Positions 23,201 to 35,600 of a stretch of DNA of 64,000 nt are shown here, piece after piece. Source of the DNA: Paraescarpia echinospica (Eukaryota; Annelida; Polychaeta; Sabellida; Siboglinidae); assembly GCA_020002185.1 (NCBI GenBank), contig CM034531.1, forward strand, positions 49,595,629-49,659,628, read 5' to 3'. The notes under the pieces were generated by a model, which saw only the letters and a list, made by a program, of their open reading frames with translations, did no database searches and was not told where the DNA came from. A program made the translations under genes and the position numbers. Numbering within the stretch: the first letter of the stretch is position 1; every line of letters begins with the position of its first letter.

Positions 23201-23385
23201 AACAACAGACCTCATCCCGAATTACTCAAATATTCTGCAGTTTTCAACAACAGAAATGTTTGTATGGTTGACCTTTCAACACAGACAACGCCGCCCCTAA
23301 ATAACAGTACAATGCCAGGATACACAAACCTTCCAATGAGACAGGTAGAAGCAACAGAGTGAACACAGAGGAAAGAACCTGCTGT

Positions 23386-23632
23386 TCACACAAAGTCCAC
23401 CTTCCCAAGTTCCTGCCCACTCTTTCTGCCATTGTCTCCTTCCTCCGTAGATATTGGTTCTAGATAATCAGACGACTCCAGTCGGATGTTCATGTACATT
23501 GGTTCGCCTCCTTCCAGGGGGAAGCGTTTCTTTGATGGTGGGTTGAGCAACAGTTCAAGTTGGTTGACCAGGTCAATGAAGCTCGGCCGCTTCTCTGGCT
23601 TCGCGTGCCAACATTCGCACATTATCTTGTAG
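23386..23632 (-). CDS. MET: Kinase-receptor exon K27: kinase end, docking tail, stop
   Basis: Acceptor tgctccacag, stop TGA at 23388-23386. It encodes [30 protein letters not shown] and a tail of about 50 residues with [18 protein letters not shown] and the end GKVDFV. The two tyrosines 11 residues apart recall the paired docking tyrosines of the MET/RON tail; YMNI fits a Grb2 (YxN) site. Confidence 0.94.
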
Positions 23633-26600
23633 CTGTGGAGCAAACACAATATGTTATATTGTAGCTGTGGAGTAAATACATGTTACCTTGTAGATGCAGA
23701 GCAAACACAACATGTTATCTTGTAGCTGCGGATCAAACATAACATGTGATCTTGTAGCTGTGGAGCAAACACAACATGTTATCTATCTTGTAGCTGTGGA
23801 GTAAATATAATGAGTGAACAATCCTGCAAAATGCTGTAATTTGCAAACAGACCTATGAGGGTGTGAGACCTGTATTCTACTTACATGCTGTCCGGGCAGT
23901 ACTTGGGTTGTCTCAGCCTCTCTCCACTCGCCAGATAGTTGCGGATGTCAAAGACGTCAACGTCCGGGTATGGAGTCATACAGCGGGTCATCAGTTCCCA
24001 TAGCAACACGCCAAAGGACCACTGGAGGGAGACGATACATTCAATACAGCCTTGTATGAGTGAAGAGGTTCATCAGACTGGATGGTTCTAGCCGGTATAA
24101 TTTTTTATTCACAACCAATTTACATTTTTTTCATGTCGATCGCTCTCAGAGACCATCATCAGACAACCACTAGATGGTGACACAGTACTTCAGCAGCTCA
24201 AATAAGTCAGATGACACTCGATAGTGAATATAAATGACTAGATGGCAATGGATTGTTTTAACAAAACAAACGGTTTATTGTATTGTAATAGGCTGAATTC
24301 GACTGCTACAGAGGCACAGACCACACCTAAGTGGACAGACCGCTACTAGTGACATAGGCCACAACTAAGTGGACAGGCCATTACAGACCATTACTAGTGG
24401 CAGACCAAAAAGGGGTCAGACCACTACTAGTGACAAAGACCACAAAGGGGTCAGACTGCTACTAATGGCACAAACCACAACTAAGTGGACAGACCACTAC
24501 TAGTGACACAGACAACAAAGGAATCAGACCACTACTAGCGGCACAGACCACAGAGGGGTCAGACCACTACTAGTGACACAGACCACAAGGGGATCAGACC
24601 ACTGTTGGTGGCACAGACCGCTACTAATGGCACAGACCACTAAGGGGTCAGACAACTACTAGTGGAACAGACCACAAAGGAGTCAGACCGCCACAAGAGG
24701 AGACTGACCACGTCTGACTTGGTGGTGAAGATGAGGTCTTCTAGACTCTCGAGGGCCATCCACTTGATGGGCATCTTGCCCTTGTGTTCCCTGCTGCTGT
24801 AATATTCCTTCTGGTAGAGGCAGCGCGCCAGGCCAAAGTCCGCCACCTTCACCGTCATCACATCGTCAATCCTACACACAGAACAGTCATGTTTATATCC
24901 TTCACTGTCATCACATCGTCAATCCTACACACAGAACAGTCATGTTTATATCCTTCACCGTCATCACATCGTCAATCCTACACACAGAACAGTCATGTTT
25001 ATATCCTTCACCGTCATCACATCGTCAATCCTACACACAGAACAGTCATGTTTATATCCTTCACCGTCATCACATCGTCAATCCTACACACAGAACAGTC
25101 ATGTTTATATCCTTCACCGTCATCACATCGTCAATCCTACACACAGAACAGTCATGTTTATATCCTTCACCGTCATCACATCGTCAATCCTACACACAGA
25201 ACAGTCATGTTTATATCCTTCACCGTCATCACATCGTCAATCCTACACACAGAACAGTCATGTTTATATCCTTCACCGTCATCACATCGTCAATCCTACA
25301 CACAGAACAGTCATGTTTATATCCTTCACCGTCATCACATCGTCAATCCTACACACAGAACAGTCATGTTTATATCCTTCACCGTCATCACATCGTCAAT
25401 CCTACACACAGAACAGTCATGTTTATATCCTTCACCGTCATCACATCGTCAATCCTACACACAGAACAGTCATGTTTATATCCTTCACCGTCATCACATC
25501 GTCAATCCTACAGAACAGTCATGTTTATATCCTTCACCGTCATCACATCGTCAATCCTACACACAGAACAGTCATGTTTATGTCCTTCACCGTCATCACA
25601 TCGTCAATCCTACACACAGAACAGTCATGTTTATGTCCTTCACCGTCATCACATCGTCAATCCTACACACAGAACAGTCATGTTTATATCCTTCACTGTC
25701 ATCACATCGTCAATCCTACACACAGAACAGTCATGTTTATATCCTTCACTGTCATCACATCGTCAATCCTACACACAGAACAGTCATGTTTATATCCTTC
25801 ACCGTCATCACATCGTCAATCCTACACACAGAACAGTCATGTTTATATCCTTCACCGTCATCACATCGTCAATCCTACACACAGAACAGTCATGTTTATA
25901 TCCTTCACCGTCATCACATCGTCAATCCTACACACAGAACAGTCATGTTTATATCCTTCACCGTCATCACATCATCAATCCTACACACAGAACAGTCATG
26001 TTTATATCCTTCACTGTCATCACATCGTCAATCTTACACACAGAACAGTCATGTTTATATCCTTCACTGTCATCACATCGTCAATCCTACACACAGAACA
26101 GTCATGTTTATATCCTTCACCGTCATCACATCGTCAATCCTACACACAGAACAGTCATGTTTATATCCTTCACCGTCATCACATCATCAATCCTACACAC
26201 AGAACAGTCATGTTTATATCCTTCACCATCATCACATCGTCAATCCTACACACAGAACAGTCATGTTTATATCCTTCACTGTCATCACATCGTGAATCCT
26301 ACACACTGAACACATTCATGCTTATATTCTTCATTGTCATCCCATCATCAATCCAACACACAGAACTTGGTCATGTTTGTATTCGTCCAAGATTGTTCTC
26401 TTTTAATAAGCACAAATTCCCAATTTTTTCAGGAGAACAAAAGTAATGTGCATTAATTGCAGGAGAGGGCATTAATTGCAGGAGAGGGCATACGGTACTG
26501 GGAGAGGGCGTGCGGTACTGGGAGAGGGTGTGAGGTACTGGGAGAGGACATGAGGTATTGGGAGAGGGTGTGAGGTACTGAGAGAGTGCATGTGGTAATG

Positions 26601-29600
26601 GGAGAGGTGTGAGGTACTGGGAGAGTGTGAGGTACTGGAAGAGAGTGTGAGGTACTAGGAGGGCTTGAGTTACTGGAAGAGTGTGAGGTACTGGGAGAGA
26701 GCATGCAATACTGGGAGTGTGTGAGGTACTGGGAGAGTGTGATATACTGGGAGAGGGCACGTGGTACTGGGAGAGGGTTTGAAGTACTGGGATATTGTGT
26801 GATGTACTGGGAGAGGGCATGAGGTACTGGGAGAGGGCATGAGGTACTTAGATAGGGCATAAGGTATTGGGAGAGGGTGTGAAGTACTGGGAGTGAGCGT
26901 GAGGTATGGGAGGGGATATGAGGCATTGGGAGAGGGTGTGAGGTATAGGGAGAGGACGTGAGGTAGTGGGAGAGAGTGTGAAATACTGGGAGGGCGTGGG
27001 GTACTGGGAGAGGGCATGAGGTACTGGGAGAGGGTGTGAGGTACTGGGAGAGGGCGTGTGGTACTGGGAGAGGGTGTGAGGTACTGGGAGAGGGCATGAG
27101 GTACTGGGAGATGGCGTGAGGTACTGGGAGAGGGCATAAGGTACTGGGAGAGAGCATGCAGTACTGGGGGGGCATGAGGTATTGGGAGAATGCATGACGT
27201 ACTGGGAGAGAGTGTGAGGTACTGGGAGAGAGCGTGTAGTACTGGGAGAACGTGAGGTACTGGGAGAAGGTGTGAGGTACTGGGAGTGGGCATGATGTAT
27301 GGGGAGAGGACATGAGATATTGAGAGGGCGTGCAGTACTGGGAGAGGGTATGAGGTAGTGGGAGACGGCATCGGGTACTGGGAGAGGGCGTGAGATACTG
27401 GGAGAGGATGTGTGGTACTGGGAGAGGACATGGGATACTGGGAGAGGGTGTGAGGTACTGGGAGAGGGTGTGAGTTACTGGGAGAGAGTGTGACATACTG
27501 GGAGAGGATGTGAGGTACTGGGTTAGGCATGAGGTACTGGGAGAGGGTGTGAGGTACTGGGAGTGGACTTGAGGAACTGGGAGAAGGTGTGAGGTACTGG
27601 GAGAGGGTGTGAGGTACTGGGAGTGAGCATGAGGTATGGGGAGAGGACATGAGATACTGAGAGAGTGTGAGGTACTGGGAGTAGGCGTGAGGTACTGGGA
27701 GAGGGTGTGAGGTACTGGGAGTGGACTTGAGGTACTGAGAAAAGGTGTGAGGTACTAGGAGAGGGTGTGGGGTTTGGGGAGATGGCATGAGGTATTGGGA
27801 GAGGGTGTGAGGTACTGACATGCAGTTCCTGGCGGCGAGGTCACGGTGGATGAAGTTGAGACTGGCAAGGTAGGCCATGCCCTCCGCCACCTGCTGCGCC
27901 AAACGCAACAACTGGCGCGCCGTGAAACTCTGCAACATACACAACTCTCATCTCTTAATCTACATTATCAAATGTATCTTCTAAAGGGATGTTTTCAAAA
28001 GTTTTGTTTTACTTCTAAAATTTTTTAACAAACCTGGAAAATCCACTCAGCATGTACAGCTTAGGATTTTACAAGATAACTGCATATCAAATTTGAGCAA
28101 TCAGTTAGAAGTAGTTTCCAAATGAAACTCATGTCACATTTAAGATGGATGCCATATTATGGAACAAATGCATTGAAAAATTCAGGAAGAAACATGATCT
28201 CTACTTTGGTACACCTTAGAATGTCTGAAAGTTTCAGTTGTCTAAATGAAAAAATACACAATTTTTCAGACCCTAGATCCGGCTGAATGAATCAGCCATG
28301 ACAATTTGCTATCCTTGTTTATCTGTTAGTTCTCCTTGCAAAAATACAGCATAGTACGCGACAAGTTATATTAAACAAATTATCCCACAAATGGCAAAAG
28401 TGGGGCAATGGCCTAATGGGCCCACTAAATATGCCACTGTCACTTATCAACCAACATTATAAATATGACACTAGAAGGAAAAAGGAGATGAGGGACAACC
28501 AAGATTGAGATGTGAGGACTGCATAGAAAGATTTATTATGGACTGGGAGGATTCATGAACAAGAACAAAAATAGAGGGGAGTGGCAGTGTATGGAGGAGG
28601 CAGCAGTGTATGGAGGAGGCAGCAGTGTATGGAGGAGGCAGCAGTGTATGGAGGAGGCAGCAGTGTATGGCAGAGGCAGCAGTGTATGGAGGAGACAGCA
28701 GTGTATGGAGGAGGCAGCAGTGTATGGAGGAGGCAGCAGTGTATGGCAGAGGCAGCAGTGTATGGAGGAGACAGCAGTGTATGGAGGAGGCAGCAGTGTA
28801 TGGAGGAGGCAGCAGTGTATGGCAGAGGCAGCAGTGTATGGAGGAGACAGCAGTGTATGGAGGAGGCAGCAGTGTATGGAGGAGGCAGCAGTGTATGGAG
28901 GAGGCAGCATTGTATGGAGGAGGCAGCAGTGTATGGAGGAGGCAGGAGTGTATGGCAGAGGCAGCAGTGTATGGAGGAGGCAGCAGCAGTGTATGGCAGA
29001 GGCAGCAGTGTATGGAGGAGGCAGCAGTGTATGGAGGAGGCAGCATTGTATGGAGGAGCAGCAGTGTATGGAGGAGGCAGGAGTGTATGGAGGCAGTAGT
29101 GTATGGCGGAGGCAGCAGTGTATGGAGGAGGCAGGAGTGTATGGCGGAGGCAGCATTGTATGGAGGAGGCAGCAGTGTATGGAGGAGGCAGTAGTGTATG
29201 GAGGAGGCAGGAGTGTATGGCGGAGGCAGTAGTGTATGGAGGAGGCAGCATTGTATGGAGGAGGCAGCATTGTATGGAGGAGGCAGCATTGTATGGAGGA
29301 GGCAGTAGTGTATGGAGGAGGCAGCATTGTATGGAGGAGGCAGCAGTGTATGGAGGAGGCAGTAGTGTATGGAGGAGGCAGGAGTGTATGGCGGAGGCAG
29401 TAGTGTATGGAGGAGGCAGCATTGTATGGAGGAGGCAGCATTGTATGGAGGAGGCAGCAGTGTATGGAGGAGGCAGCAGTGTATGGAGGAGGCAGCAGTG
29501 TATGGCGGAGGCAGCAGTGTATGGAGGAGGCAGCATTGTATGGAGGAGGCAGCATTGTATGGAGGAGGCAGCAGTGTATGGAGGAGGCAGTAGTGTATGG

Positions 29601-32600
29601 CAGAGGCAGCAGTGTATGGAGGAGGCAGCATTGTATGGAGGAGGCAGCATTGTATGGAGGAGGCAGCAGTGTATGGAGGAGGCAGTAGTGTATGGCGGAG
29701 GCAGCAGTGTATGGAGGAGGCAGGAGTGTATGGCGGAGGCAGCAGTGTATGGAGGAGGCAGCAGTGTATGGCGGAGGCAGCAGTGTATGGAGGAGGCAGC
29801 ATTGTATGGAGGAGGCAGCAGTGTATGGAGGAGGCAGTAGTGTATGGCGGAGGCAGCAGTGTATGGAGGAGGCAGGAGTGTATGGCGGAGGCAGCAGTGT
29901 ATGGAGGAGGCAGCAGTGCAAGAACTGTGATAGGGAATGAAAAGAAAATAGAAATCACGGATCAGTAGTGAGGCCAGCCTCAACCAGGACTTTCTGGGAA
30001 AAAAGGGAGAACAACAATGCAGGGGTAGAACTTCAGCATTTATTTTACTGGACAGCAGGACTAGTAAAGACAAAAGTTTACTAGTCCGCCAAAAGGTTTA
30101 CTAGTCCTAAAAATATCAAAACAACACAAATTTTAATTGCAACAAATGCGTCAGATGGTCCATGGTGGCCGTTTTCAGCACTTGAATGGCTCGGTGGGCA
30201 GTTGCAGTGTTTTTCCAGCTTGCGTTTTTCTGCTGGTTTTGCAACCCCAGTCAAGTAATGATACATCGTGCATAAACGTAGACTAATAAAGCAATGTAGA
30301 TGTAAACCGTATTCGAAAACCGTGCATTTGAAAATGACCACCAATTGCACTCATTAGCCCTACCCCTCTACCAGATACGCTAAACCAAACAAAACTGTCA
30401 TTTCAGAATTTGATGTCACACAACAGCCAATCAACAGCACTGTTTCACTTTTCACTGTCGCCTCATTACGTAAAGAATTAGTTTGTCAATGGTACAGATG
30501 GTGGCATCACGCAACATGCTGATTTTTACTAGACAGCCGGACTAGTTGGTAGGCAGATTTACTAGTCCGCCGTAATCTTTACTAGTGTACGGACTAGCGG
30601 ACTAGTGGGTAGTTCTACCCCTGCAATGTATTAAAATATAATTAATACCCTACTGTAATAACTACATCCATTGTCATTATTAAATGCTGTGTCAATTACA
30701 ACTCTCTCAATCACATTCCACAAGGAAACACTTCGGTTCGACACAATGTAATTCTAACCAACTCATCAAGAGTTGTATGTCGTATGACCTCACCCGTGTT
30801 TTGTCTTTGACATAGCTGCGCAGGTCGCCATTGGCCATATAAGGCAGGATGACCATGGGATTGCCACGTTCGTCAATGGACATGCCGAGTAGCCGTAGGA
30901 TGTGGGGGTGGTTGAAGTCCTTCATGATGACCCCCTCTGCCAGGAATGACTCAATCGCCTCTTGGTTGAAGTTGTTGCCTACAGCAAAATTTACATTTTA
31001 GCACAGTGCTGAATGTGTGTGTGTGTGTGTGCGTGTGTGTGCGTATGCGTGTGAGAGTGGGTGGTGTGTGCGGTGTGTGTGTGTGTTTGTGCATGATTAT
31101 TTTAATTAAATATATAATGTTATATTAGTGTATTATTACTGTTATGTGATATTGGAAATAGATACTTTTTATTTTATTTTATGTAACCTCAGACCCCCTT
31201 CCCCTCTACAAGGATCTTTGAATTTCATTGACTTTTGGCAATTTTTGTATTTGTGAGGTGACATTTCAGCCATGATAATGCACAACTAGACTCAAAATCT
31301 AAACCTATAGGAACTGTGATAAAATAAAGAATGTTTTTTGTGACAATGCATCAGTGTGCTACACAAACCCGCTGCCAGCTCCCCAGGAGAATGTTTTCTG
31401 TGACAATGCATCAGTGTGCTACACAAACCCGCTGCCAGCTCCCCAGGAGAATGTTTTCTGTGACAATGCATCAGTGTGCTACACAAACCCGCTGCCAGCT
31501 CCCCAGGAGAATGTTTTCTGTGACAATGCATCAGTGTGCTACACAAACCCGCTGCCAGCTCCCCAGGAGAATGTTTTCTATGACAATGCATCAGTGTGCT
31601 ACACAAACCCGCTGCCAGCTCCCAGGAGAATGTTTTCTGTGACAATGCATCAGTGTGCTACACAAACCCGCTGCCAGCTCCCCAGGAGAATGTTTTCTGT
31701 GACAATGCATCAGTGTGCTACACAAACCCGCTGCCAGCTCCCCAGAAGAATGTTTTCTGTGACAATGCATCAGTGTGCTACACAAACCCGCTGCCAGCTC
31801 CCCAGGAGAATGTTTTCTGTGACAATGCATCAGTGTGCTACACAAACCCGCTGCCAGCTCCCCAGGAGAATGTTTTCTGCGACAATGCATCAGTGTGCTA
31901 CACAAACCCGCTGCCAGCTCCCCAGGAGAATGTTTTCTGCGACAATGCATCAGTGTGCTACACAAACCCGCTGCCAGCTCCCCAGGAGAATGTTTTCTGT
32001 GACAATGCATCAGTGTGCTACACAAACCCGCTGCCAGCTCCCCAGGAGAATGTTTTCTATGACAATGCATCAGTGTGCTACACAAACCCGCTGCCAGCTT
32101 CCCAGGAGAATGTTTTCTGTGACAATGCATCAGTGTGCTACACAAACCCGCTGCCAGCTCCCCAGGAGAATGTTTTCTGTGACAATGCATCAGTGTGCTA
32201 CACAAACCCGCTGCCAGCTCCCCAGGAGAATGTTTTCTGTGACAATGCATCAGTGTGCTACACAAACCCGCTGCCAGCTCCCCAGGAGAATGTATCTTCT
32301 CAATGTACCTTGCAGAGTTTTCACTGCGACTTTCACAGCAAATCCAAGTTCAGCATCTCGCATGCGAGCCACGTAGACACAACCAAAGTGACCTGGGGAA
32401 GAGAAACAACAGTAGGCTAGTGCATGACACTAACTACTTGTAACTTCAAACATAGCCAATCTCTACAGTTGTATAACGGTCTAATTACAAGGGCTTCTGT
32501 GGTTGAAGTATTAGTTGATAATCTGACTATACCTGATTGTGTAAATGACAATATAAAAAACTTGAAATTGAACTGTAATCATAATTGTTCACTTGTTGAC

Positions 32601-35600
32601 ACTAAAGTGTAACATTGGCCAAGTTGTGACAGTAATTACATTGAGAATATTTTGTTAATAAACTATTGTAGGGGGAAATGTACCTTTTCCAATGACATCA
32701 CCAATCTCGAGCCTCTCTCGTGGCACCAGCACCTCCTGAATGGTGCGCTTCAGGATGGTGTCATGAATGCCATCAAGGACAGCACTCAGACAGGCTGCAT
32801 GGTACACAGTTAGACATGAGTAGACATTCACACATAAAGTTACACATCTACATAGGTATATACACAGTTACATACAGGTACAATGACATTTACGGATAGT
32901 TACAACAATAATACTTACAGACAGTTACAATGACACTTATAGACAATTACAACAATAACACTTACAGATAGATGACACTTACTGATAGTTACAATGACAC
33001 ATACAGACAGTTACGATTACATTCACCAATAGTTACAAGAACATTTAACAGGAATTGTCATCAATGCAATAAACATAGATACTCATATATACATATACAG
33101 GGATATATTCACAGATATAGGAACATTTACAAACAGTGACCGAGACATTTACACACATTTGCAGAGATGGTTAGATTAGACTAACGTGATCAAAGGTTAC
33201 GCAGCACAAGAAATACTTTACAATCAAGTGGAATGGCAGCAAAAAGAGACAACAATATTTTTTTAACAAACGCTTAACCAAATGTCACAAGTTTTATTAA
33301 ATCTATCTAAAGCACACTAGAAGCCACCCTGACCATTGCTGCTGCCCTGACCATCGTTGAGGTCACTCGCCACGTCCTCGTCCGACCTCAGAGGGACCAT
33401 CTCGAGTGCCTGGCCATTGCGGTCAGTATTCGCCGCGTTATCCTGCTGGTAGCGGTACATCGGCCGCAGACTGCCCGCAGCGTCCGGCACCAGCTTGACC
33501 ATTGGCTTCTTGTGCGTCTGGGAGTAGTGGCGTCGCAGGCAGATGAAGAGGAGAAAAAGGAGGATGAGGAGGAGAGGGAGGGAGACACCGAGAGCAATCC
33601 CCAGGATGAGGAGCATCGGCGGGGAGCCGCTCTCCTCCATGTAGTGCAGGAAGCCAATGTCAGCCCGGAAGTTGCCCAGAGTCACCTGAGCAAACAGGCT
33701 CATGGTTAGCTTCTGGTTAATAACATTACATGATGATACATGATAACAATAATAACACTAATAATAAAATAACTTCTTTAGTACCAACATCCTTGGAAAG
33801 TCGAAGCTCAGCGGTGCAACAAAACCAAACTATTAAGCGTTCTAATACCCGTGTAGAAAAAACAAAAGTCATCAACAGGTGGATGGAATTGCTAAGAAGC
33901 TAAGGACAACGTGCAGTATTAAAAACATAGTTTTTTAGATGACGGCGAAATTGAACTATATTTCTTGCTTAACTTAATGCTAACGTGATTTTACAATAGA
34001 AACAACCCTACTGTGCACCTTCAATTTTAATGTTATTAGCTAGATATATTATGTATATATGTGATAGACTACTATGGTTTGGCCTGTAAAATATGCTCTG
34101 CTCATCAGACAAAATTCAAAAATGCATTCGCGAGGTGAAAGCATAATTTTTTTGCAATTTTAGAAATAAAAATTAATTTGTTATTGGTTTGAATAATACA
34201 ATTTTGGATTAATATATCAAAACAGTGTTTTGATGCAAGTTTTTGTTTGAATGACATGTGATTTTTAAAATAAATACCTAACTTGGCTTTGATTAGTGTT
34301 CAAAAAATAATAAACGTTCAAACCACTGCACATACAATGTTACTTTTACTGTATGCATAGATGCCCTTTAACATGGTGCCCATAGATGCCCTTTAACATG
34401 GTGCCCATAGATGCCCTTTAACATGGTGCTCATAGATGCCCTTTAACATGGTGCTCATAGATGCCCTTTAACATGGTGCTCATAGATGCCCTTTAACATG
34501 GTGCTCATAGATGCCCTTTAACATGGTGCTCATAGATGCCCTTTAACATGGTGCTCATAGATGCCCTTTAACATGGTGCTCATAGATGCCCTTTAACATG
34601 GTGTTCATAGATGCCCTTTAACATGGTGCTCATAACGCCATAGCACCAAAATGTACCGTAAGGTCTGAACTGTCACAACCCGTCTCAGAATAACATCTTG
34701 AGCACCAGAATTGATGGCAATGAACCACAATTTGTTTTAATAAAATGTGACGTAAAGCACCATAGAGCACGCACCGATTATATGGTGCTATATAAAGTTG
34801 TGTTTTAATCATTACTCATTCAATCAAACATGGATTCATTGAACAAGAGTTCTCATTCCTCCTCACCATGACTTCGGCCTTCCTGTCTTCACTGAGGTGT
34901 AGTGGTTGACGTGGCGGCACACACAGGATCTGATTGGTCTGGAAGGCGGTCACATTGCACGGGGAGCTGCCCACCAGGATGTGGAAGGTCTGGGGGAAGT
35001 GGCCCAGCACATTCAGGTTCTCTCCCTGGAGGTAACACATCAAAGGATCATTGTAAGTCCCGTCACAAACACATCAAAGGTTCATTGTAAGTCATGTCAC
35101 AAACACATCAAAGGATCATTGTAAGTCCCATCACAAAGACGTCAAAGGATCATTGTAAGTCCCATCACAAACACATCAAAGGATCATTGTAAGTCCCATC
35201 ACAAACACATCAAAGGTTCATTGTAAGTCATGTCACAAACATATCAAAGGATCATTGTAAGTCCCGTCACAAACACATCAAAGGTTCATTGTAAGTCCCA
35301 TCACAAACACATCAAAGGATCATGTAAGTCCCATCACAAACACATCAAAGGATCATTGTAAGTCCCATCACAAACACATCAAAGGTCCATTGTAAGTCAT
35401 GTCACAAACACATCAAAGGATCATTGTAAGTCATGTCACAAACACATCAAAGATTCATTGTAAGTCATGTCACAAACACATCAAAGGATCATTGTAAGTC
35501 CCGTCACAAACACATCAAAGGTTCATTGTAAGTCATATCACAAACACATCAAAGGATCATTGTAAGTCCCATCACAAACACATCAAAGATTCACTGTAAG

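Larger units (their letters stand above)
16573..23385. other. Region between the two stop codons (3' UTRs and intergenic)
   Basis: The two genes converge, so this 6.8 kb must hold both 3' UTRs. I could not place poly(A) sites securely. Open frames here (for example 18156-18440 minus, 94 residues) are unrecognised. Repeats at 20630-21390 and 22720-23200 are listed separately. No RNA gene seen. Confidence 0.7.

Noticed and set aside
24784..26446. Plus-strand open frames of up to 503 codons
   Set aside because: They are the 53-bp array read in frames without stops; three frames give the same periodic peptide and there is no similarity or codon signal.
26371..27944. Minus-strand frames of 424 and 347 codons (Ser/Pro/Leu-rich)
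   Set aside because: Read-through of the 20-bp array; only the first 110 bases (exon K24) are coding.
28471..30073. Open frames of about 500 codons on both strands
   Set aside because: Artefacts of the 19-bp array; all frames are open because the unit has no stop.
31292..32420. Frames of up to 340 codons with Cys-rich repeats
   Set aside because: 60-bp array in an intron; the end overlaps exon K22 only on the wrong strand.
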